Shown: positions 26,870 through 36,657 of the stretch, one piece after another
Layout: each line of letters starts with the position of its first letter
Position numbering within the stretch: position 1 is the stretch's first letter
Source: Phytohalomonas tamaricis
GTDB taxonomy: Bacteria > Pseudomonadota > Gammaproteobacteria > Pseudomonadales > Halomonadaceae
Assembly (NCBI RefSeq): GCF_003012345.1
Contig: NZ_PVRV01000024.1
Coordinates: 558,001-622,000, forward strand
Reading direction: 5' to 3'
DNA: 64,000 nt
Program-made: the position numbers and the translations under genes
The notes under the pieces: generated by a model
The model's input: only the letters and a program-made list of their open reading frames with translations
Database searches by the model: none
What the model was told of the DNA's origin: nothing

Positions 26870-29821
26870 ATGAGCGAACAAACGACCTGGCATCTCGCGC
26901 TTGAAGGACTGTCCTGTAACGGCTGCGTCAATAAAACCCGGCGCGCACTCAATGCCCTCGATGACAATGCCGCCATCGAACTCGACACCCAGCATGCGGA
27001 TGTCACCACCACGCATAGTCTCGATGAGGTGATCGCTGCAGTGCGCAGCGCAGGCTTCGAGGCTACGCCGATCAATGATGAGTCACTTTATTTCATTACT
27101 CAGGGCGTCAGTTGCCAGGGCTGCGTGCGCAAGATTCGCCGTCAGATCGAGGCGATGGATGCAGCCGCGGATGTCAGCGCTGAGCCCAAACATCAATGGC
27201 TCGCCGTGACCACGCAGCTCTCGCCGCAGGCGGTGCGCGACGCCATCAAAGAGGCCGGTTTCAGTGCGGAAAGCGCGCCGTTTACTACACGTGAACGCAA
27301 GGTGTCGGACATTACCTGTCAGCACTGTGTGGCCAGCATCCGCGACGCCATACAGGCCTACGACCCTCAGGCCCGCATTGAGGGCGATCCCGAGGCCAAA
27401 CGCATCACAGTCACCAGCCATCTACCCGATTCGCTGCTCGATGCCATGCTGATTGAGGCGGGCTACCCACCGTCAGAAGCTAATGCAGCACCCACCGCGC
27501 CCCCACCGGCCGCTGAAGACACAGATGTGACTGAACGGCCGGCCGAGCCCACCCCACTGCCTGCGGCCGGTTCGGGATCGGCACGTATCGAGCTGGCGCT
27601 ATCAGGCATTACCTGCGCCGGTTGCGTCAATACCATTCAGCAGACGCTGAACGGCGTCGAGGGCGTCAAGCGCGCCGAGGTCAACTTTGCCAGTCGTACC
27701 GCTCAGGTCAGCGGCGATGTCACGGCAGATACGTTGGTTCGCGCGGTCGAAGCGGTCGGCTATGGCGCTGAAGTAATCGAAAGCGTTGATCGCGGCGAGC
27801 AGCAGCGTGAAGCCAATGAAGCGCATGAGTACCGCACCAAGCTGCGCAACACCTGGCTGGCACTGGTGCCCGGGCTGCTGTTGATGGCGCTGATGTTCTT
27901 TCATCACCCCGTCTTGGCCGGTGCAGAGCGCTGGGCCTGGGTCGGCGTGGGCATCGCCACGCTGGGCGTGCTTATCGTTGCCGGGCGCAGCTTCTTTGTC
28001 AGCGCCGCCAAGGCCTTTCGCCATCACCAAGCCAACATGGACTTATTGATCGCGATTGGCAGCGGCACTGCCTGGCTCTACTCGATGGCGGTTGGCCTGT
28101 GGCCCGAGCTGTTCCCTGCGGCGGCACGCGCGCTTTATTTCGAAGCCTCGCTGATGATTGTCGGCCTGATCAGTTTCGGTCAGGCGCTGGAAGTGCGCGC
28201 ACGCGGGCGCACTTCACAGGCGCTCAAGCGGCTGCTGGACCTGCGGCCCAAGACCGCCCGCGTAATCCGTGACGGTCAGGAAGTTGATATCTCAATTGAT
28301 GATGTCGTCAAGGACGAGCAACTGCGCGTACGCCCCGGTGAACGCGTGCCGGTCGATGGTGATATTGAAAGTGGCGAGAGCTTTGTCGATGAATCCATGC
28401 TGACCGGCGAACCCGCACCGGTCGCCAAGCGCTCAGGGGATGCGCTCGCCGCCGGCACCTTCAATGGCCGTGGGTCGCTGGTTTATCGTGCTACCCGCGT
28501 GGGCGGAGAAACCCGTCTGGCACGCATTATCGATCAGGTCCGTGAAGCGCAGAACTCACGTCCGCCGATCAGTCAACTGGCCGATCGCGTCTCGGCGATC
28601 TTCGTGCCAACGGTAATGATTCTTGCCGTTGTCGCCGCGCTGATCTGGTTCAACCTCGGCCCAGAGCCACGCGTCACGCATATGCTGGTCGCCCTGACGA
28701 CTGTGTTGATCATCGCCTGCCCCTGCGCACTGGGACTCGCCACACCGATCTCTACCATGATTGGCGTTGGCCGTGCTGCCGAGTACGGCGTGCTGATCAG
28801 AAACGGCGATGCGCTGCAGACCGCAAGCCGCCTGACCACACTGGTCGTTGACAAGACCGGTACGCTGACCGAGGGAAAACCACAAGTGACTGACAGCCGT
28901 CTGTTTGGCAACAATGCCAAGCATGTGCTTGGTCAACTGCTCGCTCTCGAACAAGGTTCGGAACATCCTCTTGCCGCTGCGCTCAGTGAACATGCACGTA
29001 CTCATGGCGCACAGCCTGAAGCCATTAGTGCATTCGAAGCCGTTAGCGGGCGTGGCGTGACCGCTAAAAATGCGCATGGCGAAGCATTGGCCTTGGGTAA
29101 TGCTGCACTGATGCAACAACAGGGTGTGGATATCTCAACGGCCCGGGAGACAGCGGCAGGCTTTGAACAGCAGGCCCGCAGCGTGGTGTATTTTGCCATT
29201 GGCGGGACACTGAGCGGCGTGTTTGCTATTGCCGACCCACTGCGCAGCGATACTGTCGCTGCCGTTCGCCGCCTGCATGAGGCCGGCCTCAAGATCGTGA
29301 TGTTGACCGGTGACGCCGAGGCAACCGCTGCGGCTATCGCCCGCGAAGCGGGTATCGACGACTACGCTTCCGGGCTGATGCCTGAAGACAAGCACACGAG
29401 GATCAAGGCGCTGCAGGCACGTGGCGAAGTCGTCGGCATGGCCGGTGACGGCATCAATGATGCGCCAGCGCTGGCCCAGGCTGACGTCGGCTTCGCGATC
29501 GGCGCCGGTACCGACGTGGCGATCGAGTCGGCCGGTGTCGCGCTGATGCGCAATTCGCTACACGGCGTCGTGGATGCCATCGAGATCAGTCTGGCGACGT
29601 TAACCAACATCAAGCAGAACCTTTGGGGCGCCTTCGGCTACAACGCACTCGGCATCCCCATCGCCGCCGGCATTCTCTACCCTGCAACAGGGATGCTGCT
29701 GTCGCCGGTAATTGCTGCGCTGGCGATGTCGCTTTCCTCTGTCACCGTGGTGACCAACGCCAGCCGTTTACGTTTGTTCACCCCGTCGCGGGCCGCTCAT
29801 GAAAAGCAGGAGGCCGCATGA
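26870..29821 (+). CDS. copA: Cu(I)-exporting P1B-type ATPase with four metal-binding domains
   Basis: 983 residues. Four HMA modules each carry CxxC: Cys16/19 (SCNGC), 82/85 (SCQGC), 150/153 (TCQHC) and 249/252 (TCAGC). The core has the CPC transport motif ([11 protein letters not shown]), phosphorylation loop [18 protein letters not shown], the GSEHPLAAA nucleotide-site HP and [23 protein letters not shown] and [16 protein letters not shown] in the last helices are the YN and MxxSS signatures of the Cu(I) subgroup. Most bacterial CopA proteins have one or two HMA modules, so four is many. The start at 26870 has GAGG upstream. The 3' end overlaps a micropeptide gene. Confidence 0.95.
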   Translation: MSEQTTWHLALEGLSCNGCVNKTRRALNALDDNAAIELDTQHADVTTTHSLDEVIAAVRSAGFEATPINDESLYFITQGVSCQGCVRKIRRQIEAMDAAADVSAEPKHQWLAVTTQLSPQAVRDAIKEAGFSAESAPFTTRERKVSDITCQHCVASIRDAIQAYDPQARIEGDPEAKRITVTSHLPDSLLDAMLIEAGYPPSEANAAPTAPPPAAEDTDVTERPAEPTPLPAAGSGSARIELALSGITCAGCVNTIQQTLNGVEGVKRAEVNFASRTAQVSGDVTADTLVRAVEAVGYGAEVIESVDRGEQQREANEAHEYRTKLRNTWLALVPGLLLMALMFFHHPVLAGAERWAWVGVGIATLGVLIVAGRSFFVSAAKAFRHHQANMDLLIAIGSGTAWLYSMAVGLWPELFPAAARALYFEASLMIVGLISFGQALEVRARGRTSQALKRLLDLRPKTARVIRDGQEVDISIDDVVKDEQLRVRPGERVPVDGDIESGESFVDESMLTGEPAPVAKRSGDALAAGTFNGRGSLVYRATRVGGETRLARIIDQVREAQNSRPPISQLADRVSAIFVPTVMILAVVAALIWFNLGPEPRVTHMLVALTTVLIIACPCALGLATPISTMIGVGRAAEYGVLIRNGDALQTASRLTTLVVDKTGTLTEGKPQVTDSRLFGNNAKHVLGQLLALEQGSEHPLAAALSEHARTHGAQPEAISAFEAVSGRGVTAKNAHGEALALGNAALMQQQGVDISTARETAAGFEQQARSVVYFAIGGTLSGVFAIADPLRSDTVAAVRRLHEAGLKIVMLTGDAEATAAAIAREAGIDDYASGLMPEDKHTRIKALQARGEVVGMAGDGINDAPALAQADVGFAIGAGTDVAIESAGVALMRNSLHGVVDAIEISLATLTNIKQNLWGAFGYNALGIPIAAGILYPATGMLLSPVIAALAMSLSSVTVVTNASRLRLFTPSRAAHEKQEAA

Positions 29822-29895
29822 CCTTGATCATCAATCTGGTGGGTATCGCTCTGATTGTCGCCATCGCACTGTGGTTCTGGGGCATGAAGAAGTAA
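29818..29895 (+). CDS. 25-residue membrane micropeptide coupled to copA
   Basis: ATG 29818 overlaps the copA stop (ATGA) and is preceded by a perfect AGGAGG at 29808-29813, the strongest ribosome-binding site in the neighbourhood. The product starts [16 protein letters not shown] and ends ALWFWGMKK: a single hydrophobic helix with a Trp-Phe-Trp belt and a Lys-Lys end. It resembles the N-terminal membrane anchor I recall in cupredoxin-domain proteins encoded beside heavy-metal ATPases, and more loosely small ATPase partners such as KdpF or CcoS, but no cupredoxin part follows before the terminator. It may be a regulatory subunit of CopA or a remnant of the longer protein. Confidence 0.7.
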   Translation: MTLIINLVGIALIVAIALWFWGMKK

Positions 29896-29913
29896 CGATG
29901 CCAAGAAGACAAA

Positions 29914-29947
29914 AACGCCCGCGCCAGCCAATAGCGCGGGCGTTTCT
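29914..29947 (+). terminator. Rho-independent terminator of the copper operon
   Basis: AACGCCCGCGC and GCGCGGGCGTT form a perfect 11-bp stem with a 9-nt loop, followed by TTCTTTG. It begins 19 bp after the micropeptide stop. Confidence 0.88.
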
Positions 29948-29985
29948 TTGCTAGGGTAAACGTACACCCGCCACGAGGAATTGCC

Positions 29986-30402
29986 ATGCCTGCCTTACAT
30001 GGCGTACTGGAAACCGCGCTTTACACCAACGACATGCCTCGCGCCCGCACCTTTTTCGAAGAGGTGATGGGGCTTGAGCCCTTTACCGCCGACACGCGTT
30101 TCACTGCTTATGCTTGCGGGGCGACGGTACTGTTACTGTTCCTGCGGGGCCAGACGCTGGAAACGGTACAGCTACCCAATGGCATGGGCACTATCCCGCC
30201 TCACGACGGCACTGGTGCCCAGCATATTGCCCTGGCGATCAGCCACGATCAGCTTGAGACATGGGAAAAACACCTTGAGGCCTATAGTATTGTCATCGAA
30301 GGACGTACTCACTGGCCGAAAGGCGGCGAGAGCCTTTATTTCCGTGATCCTGATGGCCATCTGCTTGAGTTGGCGACACCGGGCATCTGGCCCAACCACT
30401 AG
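29986..30402 (+). CDS. VOC/glyoxalase-fold protein
   Basis: 138 residues. Two beta-alpha-beta-beta-beta units are visible: LETALYTNDMPRARTFFEEVMGLE in the first and AQHIALAISHDQLETWEKHL then YFRDPDGHLLELATPG in the second. Candidate metal ligands are His (AQHIAL) and Glu (LLELATP); an N-terminal Glu9 could be a further ligand. This family includes dioxygenases, lyases and resistance proteins, and the substrate cannot be told. GAGGAA precedes the start. It is convergent with the YitT gene 18 bp away. Confidence 0.85.
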   Translation: MPALHGVLETALYTNDMPRARTFFEEVMGLEPFTADTRFTAYACGATVLLLFLRGQTLETVQLPNGMGTIPPHDGTGAQHIALAISHDQLETWEKHLEAYSIVIEGRTHWPKGGESLYFRDPDGHLLELATPGIWPNH

Positions 30403-30420
30403 GCCCTGTCTGTAAAGAGC

Positions 30421-31032
30421 CTAGCTTTCGCCTCGGTACCGATCCGGGCGGTGATTAACCGCCACAATCAGATTCAGGATCACGGCGCCGACTACGGAAA
30501 GCACTACCTTATCCGGCGGTAGCACAAAAAATGCGACGACCATCAGCGCAATATCGATGGTCAACTGGACGTGTCCGGCACGAAACAGCTTACGATCTTG
30601 CAGGTAGAGCGCGAGGATATTGATGCCGCCGAGGCTGCCGCGATGACGAAACAGCGCCAGGATACCCAGCCCGATCAGACTGCCGCCGATCAGCGCGCCA
30701 TAAAGCGGGTTGAGATGTTCGACCACCAGAAGCTTCGGCATCCACCACGACAGCCATGACAGCAGTGAAATCGCGATGAAGGTTTTAAGCGTAAACGCCC
30801 AACCCATGCGCCGTAGCGCCAGCCAGTAAAAGGGAAGATTAATGACAAAGAATACCGGCCCGAACGGCCAGCCGGTGATATAGGTGGTCAGCAGCGCCAT
30901 ACCTGCCGTACTGCCAATCAGAAGCTGTGCATCGCTGTAAAGCTCGATCCCGAGCGCGGTGAGGCCGACACCCAGCATCACTGCCAAAGCGTCCTCCCAC
31001 GGACGGTGGTGTAAAGCAGGATATTCCATCAT
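30421..31032 (-). CDS. YitT-family integral membrane protein
   Basis: 203 residues with about five membrane helices. GSTAGMALLTTYITGWPFGPVFFVINLPFYWLA and FRHRGSLGGINILALYLQDR are the conserved YitT (DUF161) blocks. The start at 31032 is taken because AAGGA lies 5-9 bases upstream; a longer frame begins 15 codons earlier. This version lacks the soluble DUF2179 domain found in larger YitT proteins. Its function is not established. Confidence 0.85.
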   Translation of the reverse strand: MMEYPALHHRPWEDALAVMLGVGLTALGIELYSDAQLLIGSTAGMALLTTYITGWPFGPVFFVINLPFYWLALRRMGWAFTLKTFIAISLLSWLSWWMPKLLVVEHLNPLYGALIGGSLIGLGILALFRHRGSLGGINILALYLQDRKLFRAGHVQLTIDIALMVVAFFVLPPDKVVLSVVGAVILNLIVAVNHRPDRYRGES

Positions 31033-31180
31033 GACATCCTTTATTGTTATGCCACGTGGATGGTGGCGTATACGCAAAGCCGCTGCTTGTGGCTGCGGCT
31101 CTCTCTGCGAAGCGTAATCGGATGGTCATGAAGTGTCGAGCAAGGGTGTGTCGAATCAGGAAATACGCCAACATTGCGCT

Positions 31181-32986
31181 CTAGCGAGGGCCGACAGCTT
31201 CGGCATGTTCAATCATCAACTGCAAGGACTCTCGTCCTCTCCAACGGTTGCGCGATAACTTATAAGCACAGCGGATCTCGTCGCCTAGCGCAAACGGTAC
31301 CGGCTCACCGGGCGTGACGGCACGAAACCAGATCGCCCGCAGCGTACGCAGTCCTGTTGCCAGATCGAGCATCAAATGATTGCCTTCACTGCCTACCAAG
31401 CGCGCCTGATCGATGAAGAAGTCACCTTCGAACAGCGGCGCCTCAAATTCACGCCCAAAGGGCGCCAGTGCGTCAAGTTCACTGAGCGTAGCCAGCTCAA
31501 GCTGCTGGCTTGATAGCTCACCGTCGGTATAGATCAGCGGGTAGAGTTCCCGTTCGCCAAGCTGCTCATCGATGGCGTGTTCAAGCGCAGCCATAAACGC
31601 ATCAAGCTGATCATGCGGTACGCCAATACCAGCTGCACCGCTGTGGCCACCGAAGCGTGGCAGTGCCTCAGGCGCCAACTCGTGAGCGCGCTGTAGTGCA
31701 TCGCGCAGATGAACGCCCTCTACCGACCGGCCAGAACCGGTTAACATGCCGGGCGCAGCGGCCGGGGTGAGCACAAATGCGGGTCGGCCATAAGCTTGAA
31801 CAAGACGCGAGGCGACGATGCCCTGTACGCCGGGATGACCTTCCTCAAGATAAACTGCCAGTACACGTGCGCCTTCGGCAAGCCGGGGCTGGACCCGCGC
31901 CTTGGCGGTTTCCGCCATGTCGGCCTCGATCACCTTGCGCGACTGATTATCCTGATCAAGCACCTCAAGATAACGCCGAGCCTGAGCGTCGCTACGGGCC
32001 AGCATGAAGTGCAGCGCCGCATAGGGATCATCGAGACGTGAACGGGCATTGATCCGTGGCCCCATCTGGAAGGCCAGCGTTTCTGCATCAAACGGCGTAC
32101 TGTCCGCGCCCAGCCGCTCGGCCATCGCCCGCCAGCACGGCTCGTCCATGCGATTGATCAGCGTCAGCCCGAGCGTCACCACGGCACGGTTGATCGCGCT
32201 GTCGCCCAGTGACACGCAGTCGGCGACGGTACCCAACGCAACATAGGAAAGCCATGGCGAAAGCTTGGGCGTCTTGGCCGTCAGCGTACCGTTTTTAATC
32301 AGCACGCTACGCGTCAGCGACATTACCAGCCACGACACCATGCAGCCGGCGATGGTCGCATCAGGGTAGCCACAGTCGGAACGCGAGGGATTGACCACCG
32401 CGTAGGCCGACGGCGGTGGCCCATCGATAGGCAACGCGTGATGGTCGGTAACGACCACATCGATACCCGCCTCTTTCAATAGCGCCAGGCGTAGCTCATC
32501 GGACGAGCCACAGTCGGCACTGATCACCAGGCTCGGACGCGGCTCAAGCGCCAGGGTGCGCTCGACCAGTGGCAGGCTGATGCCGTAGCCATCGTGAATA
32601 CGATGACCGATCAGGCTATGAACCTTGTATTCCGGAACGCCAAACAGCTCAGTCAGGGTGCGCAGGATAATGACATGGGAAGTAATGCCATCGACGTCGT
32701 AGTCAGTAAGCACGCCGATATGCTCGCCGGCGGCGACCGCACGGGCGATGCGCTCAGCCGCCCGCGCACCGTCGCACAGCAGCTCGGGATGATCGATATA
32801 ACGCAGGCTCGGCTTGATCAATGCATCGAGCGGTGCCTTGGGTGAACTCAGGCGCCCAGCCAGTATGCGGGCCTGCAACTCGGTCAAGCCGGCATCGAGA
32901 GCCTCACGATACAGCCCCGCATGGCGCGGTCGCGGCGTGATACGTTTGTGCAACAAATTGTTCAAACGAGAGCGCTCGGTGTCCAC
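31181..32986 (-). CDS. recJ: RecJ-family DHH/DHHA1 single-strand exonuclease
   Basis: Degrades single-stranded DNA 5' to 3' in recombination and mismatch repair. 601 residues with the RecJ motifs in order: I DYDVDGITS (E. coli DFDADGATS), II SADCGSSDE (E. coli TVDNGISS), III VVTDHHALP, IV GTVADCVSLG, then GPRINARSRLDDP, HPGVQGIVASRL, GSGRSVEGVHLRDAL and FGGHSGAAGIG. All metal-binding Asp/His positions I can align are present. Motifs I and II differ enough from E. coli RecJ that it could be a paralogous DHH exonuclease. However, the gene follows hom-thrC in the xerD-dsbC string, where recJ belongs. The start MDTERSRLNN begins with ATG at 32986. Confidence 0.82.
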   Translation of the reverse strand: MDTERSRLNNLLHKRITPRPRHAGLYREALDAGLTELQARILAGRLSSPKAPLDALIKPSLRYIDHPELLCDGARAAERIARAVAAGEHIGVLTDYDVDGITSHVIILRTLTELFGVPEYKVHSLIGHRIHDGYGISLPLVERTLALEPRPSLVISADCGSSDELRLALLKEAGIDVVVTDHHALPIDGPPPSAYAVVNPSRSDCGYPDATIAGCMVSWLVMSLTRSVLIKNGTLTAKTPKLSPWLSYVALGTVADCVSLGDSAINRAVVTLGLTLINRMDEPCWRAMAERLGADSTPFDAETLAFQMGPRINARSRLDDPYAALHFMLARSDAQARRYLEVLDQDNQSRKVIEADMAETAKARVQPRLAEGARVLAVYLEEGHPGVQGIVASRLVQAYGRPAFVLTPAAAPGMLTGSGRSVEGVHLRDALQRAHELAPEALPRFGGHSGAAGIGVPHDQLDAFMAALEHAIDEQLGERELYPLIYTDGELSSQQLELATLSELDALAPFGREFEAPLFEGDFFIDQARLVGSEGNHLMLDLATGLRTLRAIWFRAVTPGEPVPFALGDEIRCAYKLSRNRWRGRESLQLMIEHAEAVGPR

Positions 32987-33057
32987 ACTGAATCCCGCAA
33001 CTAAAAGCGTTCATAGCTGAGTCAGCCATGAACGCAGGGTGTTATACGAAGAGAACG

Positions 33058-33678
33058 TCAGGTCAGCGGCGTCATGACACGGCGTTGAAACGCCGGCCGC
33101 GTGGTCAGGCGCTGATACCAGGCATCGAAGTGGGTGAGCTCGGGCCGTTCTATCACCATTTCAAACCAGGCGTAGGCAAAGCACCCCAGCGGAATATCAC
33201 CCATGCCGAACGTATCACCGGAAAGAAATGGCTGATGTGCCAAGGTACTATCAGCATGTGCAAGAAGCTCACCGCAAGTGGCGAGCCCTTTTTCCATCGC
33301 CTGAGTATCACGCTGGTTTTCTGGCATGCGCACAACATTCCAGAACACATCCTTGAATGGCGCGGCCAGCGTCGAGGTAGTCCAATCCATCCATTTATCC
33401 GCATCAGCGCGCTGTTTAGCATCCGTGGCGTATAGTGTCCCCGTACCGTACTGCGCAGCCAGATAACGCACGATGGCATTAGATTCCCACAACACAAGCT
33501 CGCCGTCCTGCAGGCAGGGAATCAGACCGTTGGGGTTCATCGCCCGATAAGCCTGCTCATTAACGAGCCCGAACGCACCGCCCGCATCGACCTGCTCGAA
33601 CTCAAGCCCCAACTCGTCGGCGCACCACAGCACTTTTTTGACGTTGGTTGAATTGGTTCTGCCCCAGATCCTCATCAT
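33058..33678 (-). CDS. gstB: Glutathione S-transferase, GstB-like
   Basis: 206 residues. It follows E. coli GstB (YliJ) closely: the N-terminal thioredoxin fold begins WGRTNSTNVKKVLW. The glutathione-binding loop is MNPNGLIPCL followed by LWESNAIVRYLAAQYG, and the helical domain contains KWMDWTTSTL and FSGDTFGMGD-like sequence (FLSGDTFGMGDIPLG). Family members conjugate glutathione to electrophiles; GstB acts on bromoacetate and monohalides in E. coli. It is inserted between recJ and thrC on the same strand. Two adjacent ATGs are possible starts. Confidence 0.88.
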   Translation of the reverse strand: MMRIWGRTNSTNVKKVLWCADELGLEFEQVDAGGAFGLVNEQAYRAMNPNGLIPCLQDGELVLWESNAIVRYLAAQYGTGTLYATDAKQRADADKWMDWTTSTLAAPFKDVFWNVVRMPENQRDTQAMEKGLATCGELLAHADSTLAHQPFLSGDTFGMGDIPLGCFAYAWFEMVIERPELTHFDAWYQRLTTRPAFQRRVMTPLT

Positions 33679-33734
33679 GAGTGATCACCTTTATTAAATC
33701 GCCATCACATATGTGATCTGCACCACGCCTCTAT

Positions 33735-35129
33735 CTAGCTGGCGTGACGATGACTGGCAACGAAGGCCTGAACGTCACGCAGTTTGGCAGGCAACACATC
33801 ATAGCGTTCTTCACGTGTCATTAGATCGCTCATCGATGGCGGTAACGTCACCTCGTCGAAACCGGCCTTGACCACCGCATCACTGAACTTGGCGGGGTGT
33901 GCAGTAGCCAGCGTGATCATGGGGGTAGTGGCATCGCTTCTCGCCCGCTCGGCAGCGCGGTAGCCGGTGGCAGTGTGCGGGTCGAGCAGCTCACCGGTAC
34001 GCTCGAACGCCTCACGGATTACCTCAAGAATCGTCTCATCGTCAACGCTATGGCTAGCAAACCGCTCTCGCAACTTGGTCAGCGGAGCCTCGGCCAGCGC
34101 CGCCGGTTCCTGCTGGAAGCGCTCAAGTAGTTCGCGCACCGCATCGCTGTCGCGGTCGTAAGCATCAAACAGTAAACGTTCGAAATTCGAGGAGACGACA
34201 ATATCCATCGACGGTGCCAACGTCGCCTCAAGATCGCGCTTAGAGAAATCGTTGTCGCTGATGGTGCGGTGGAGAATATCGTTGGCGTTGGTGGCGATCA
34301 CGAACTGCTTGACCGGCAACCCCATCTGCCGCGCCATATAGCCAGCAAACAGATTGCCGAAGTTGGCGGAAGGCACGGTAAAGCTGACCTCGCGCTGCGG
34401 CGCACCGACGGCGAGCGCAGAGGTAAAGTAGTAGACGATCTGGGCCATGATTCGTGCCCAGTTGATCGAGTTGACCGCGACCAGACGGGTATCGTTCAAA
34501 AATGCCTGATCGGCGAAGCTGCCCTTGACGATCGCCTGGGCATCGTCGAAGTTACCTTCGATCGCGATGTTATGAACGTTGTTGGCCAGCACCGTCGTCA
34601 TCTGGCGGCGCTGCACCTCGGAGACACGGTTGTACGGATGCAGAATGAAAATATCGAGGTTATCACAGTGGCGACAGCCCTCGATCGCCGCCGAGCCGGT
34701 ATCACCTGAAGTCGCCCCCATGATTACCGCTTTCTCGTCACGCTTTTTAAGGAAATGATCAAGCAAGCGACCAAGCAGCTGCAGCGCGACGTCCTTGAAC
34801 GCCAGCGTCGGGCCGTGGAACAGCTCAAGGAGATAGTGATTGTGGGCGAGTTGCTTTACCGGTACTACGGCGTCGTGTTTGAAGGTCGCATAGGTGTCGT
34901 CAATCAGCTGACGGAAGGTGGCATCATCAATCTCGCCACCAACGAACGGCTTCATCACCCGAAAGGCGATCTCGGTATAAGGCAGACCAGCCATGGCCGC
35001 AATCTCATCTTTTGAGAACTGCGGTACGGTTTCAGGGACATAGAGCCCGCCGTCACTGGCCAATCCGGTCAATACGACGTCTTCAAAATTCAGCGCAGGC
35101 GCCTGCCCGCGAGTACTGATATAGCGCAT
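33735..35129 (-). CDS. thrC: Threonine synthase
   Basis: Converts O-phosphohomoserine to threonine with PLP in the cytoplasm. 464 residues, the long fungal/proteobacterial type. The PLP lysine is Lys112 in HGPTLAFKDVALQ; GATSGDTGSAAIEG binds phosphate; VNSINWARIMAQ and PSANFGNLFAGY are typical. It lies 46 bp after hom on the same strand. The homoserine kinase gene thrB is not in the window, so the pathway is split. Confidence 0.96.
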   Translation of the reverse strand: MRYISTRGQAPALNFEDVVLTGLASDGGLYVPETVPQFSKDEIAAMAGLPYTEIAFRVMKPFVGGEIDDATFRQLIDDTYATFKHDAVVPVKQLAHNHYLLELFHGPTLAFKDVALQLLGRLLDHFLKKRDEKAVIMGATSGDTGSAAIEGCRHCDNLDIFILHPYNRVSEVQRRQMTTVLANNVHNIAIEGNFDDAQAIVKGSFADQAFLNDTRLVAVNSINWARIMAQIVYYFTSALAVGAPQREVSFTVPSANFGNLFAGYMARQMGLPVKQFVIATNANDILHRTISDNDFSKRDLEATLAPSMDIVVSSNFERLLFDAYDRDSDAVRELLERFQQEPAALAEAPLTKLRERFASHSVDDETILEVIREAFERTGELLDPHTATGYRAAERARSDATTPMITLATAHPAKFSDAVVKAGFDEVTLPPSMSDLMTREERYDVLPAKLRDVQAFVASHRHAS

Positions 35130-35175
35130 GGCGTTCTCTCTAGCGACACTGCGCTCCGGCAGCGTCTACCCCAGG

Positions 35176-36492
35176 TTAGGCGTTGTCGTCGAGGTTCTCG
35201 ACTCTGATCCGTGTGACTGGCCCGGCGATATCGGCCAGTGATTCGAGCTGGCGAATCGCTTCGTTCATATTGGCTTCACGCGTGCGGTGAGTCAGCAAAA
35301 TAATGGGTACCAGCTCACCTTCAGTGGCTTCTTTCTGAATCAGCGCCTCGATGCTGATGTCCTGCTCGGCAAGAATCGTTGCCACACGTGCCAGCACGCC
35401 CGGGCGGTCTACCGCCAGCAGCCGCAGGTAGTAGGCGGTAACGATATTCTCCATCGGCAGAATCGGACGACTGGTGTCACCTTCGACAATGCCGCTGAAC
35501 GCCAGATAGGGGGTGCGGTAGTTATGTTCAGTGGCGATGTCACGCGCCACGTCAAGCAGATCAGCCACTACCGCAGAGGCAGTCGGCTCGGCGCCGGCAC
35601 CCGCTCCGTAGTAAAGCGTCGGGCCGACTGCATCACCCATAACTTCGATAGCATTTTTCACACCATGGACGTTGGCCAGCAGACGATCCTTGGGAATAAG
35701 CGTGGGATGAACGCGAAGCTCAATACCGGCATCAGTGCGCCGTGAGATACCCAGATGCTTGATCATGTAGCCGAGGTTGTCAGCATGCTCGACATCTTCG
35801 GCGGTAATCCTCGAGATACCTTCCGTATAGGCTTTCTCGAACTGAAGCGGCACGCCGTAAGCGATCGAGGCGAGGATGGTCAACTTATGGGCAGCGTCGA
35901 TGCCTTCCACATCAAAGGTGGGATCGGCTTCGGCATAACCTAAGGCTTGTGCCTCGGCGAGTACATCCTCGAAGGTGCGGCCTTCGTCACGCATGTGGGT
36001 GAGAATATAGTTGCCGGTGCCGTTGATGATGCCGGCCAGCCATTGGATACGGTTGGCGCCGAGACCTTCACGCAGCGATTTAATCACCGGGATACCACCG
36101 GCCACGGCAGCTTCAAAGGCAACGATCACGCCCTTTTCAGCGGCGGCCTTGAATATCTCGTTGCCGTGCACGGCAATTAACGCCTTGTTGGCGGTGACGA
36201 CGTGCTTGCCGTGACTGATCGCCTCAAGCACTAGCGCACGGGCCACATCATAGCCACCGATCAGCTCGACGATGACATCGACATCGGGATTGCGCGCCAC
36301 TTCAAAAACGTCGCGGGTCACCTTGATACCGGTAAGATCGCACGCCGGACTGTCGCGCCGTGCGCCGACCTGTTCGATCACAATCGGCCGCCCCGCGCGT
36401 CGTGCAATTTCATCAGCGTTGCGTGTCAGCACGTTAAACGTGCCGCCGCCGACCGTACCTAACCCACAGATCCCTACTCTCACCGGTTCCAA
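35176..36492 (-). CDS. hom: Homoserine dehydrogenase with ACT domain
   Basis: Reduces aspartate semialdehyde to homoserine. 438 residues from a TTG start at 36492 (MEPVRVGICGLGTVGGGT), chosen because AGAGGTG lies upstream and Pseudomonas Hom starts at the same place; an upstream ATG at 36534 would add 14 residues. Domains: NAD(P)-binding Rossmann fold (GICGLGTVGGG), catalytic region (KALIAVHGNEIF, then GIINGTGNYILT and EADPTFDVEGIDAAHK), and a C-terminal ACT domain (RLLAVDRPGVLARVATIL) that allows feedback control by threonine. No aspartokinase is fused. Confidence 0.95.
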   Translation of the reverse strand: MEPVRVGICGLGTVGGGTFNVLTRNADEIARRAGRPIVIEQVGARRDSPACDLTGIKVTRDVFEVARNPDVDVIVELIGGYDVARALVLEAISHGKHVVTANKALIAVHGNEIFKAAAEKGVIVAFEAAVAGGIPVIKSLREGLGANRIQWLAGIINGTGNYILTHMRDEGRTFEDVLAEAQALGYAEADPTFDVEGIDAAHKLTILASIAYGVPLQFEKAYTEGISRITAEDVEHADNLGYMIKHLGISRRTDAGIELRVHPTLIPKDRLLANVHGVKNAIEVMGDAVGPTLYYGAGAGAEPTASAVVADLLDVARDIATEHNYRTPYLAFSGIVEGDTSRPILPMENIVTAYYLRLLAVDRPGVLARVATILAEQDISIEALIQKEATEGELVPIILLTHRTREANMNEAIRQLESLADIAGPVTRIRVENLDDNA

Positions 36493-36657
36493 GTTAACAC
36501 CTCTCTGTTCCAGCACTATCCAGCGTGTCGTCATGCATCGTTATATCAGTCGTGACCGACTGTTTTGCCACCGTTCGCAACCGACGCTCAGTGTAACGCC
36601 AATGAGGACGACGATGAATGTATCGTTGCCCTCAAGCATTGGGATTTAAAACATCAA

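Noticed and set aside
31033-31180. Possible small gene or terminator between recJ and the YitT gene
   Set aside because: The GCCGC/GCGGC hairpin has only a three-T run, and the short minus-strand frame has no Shine-Dalgarno or protein features.
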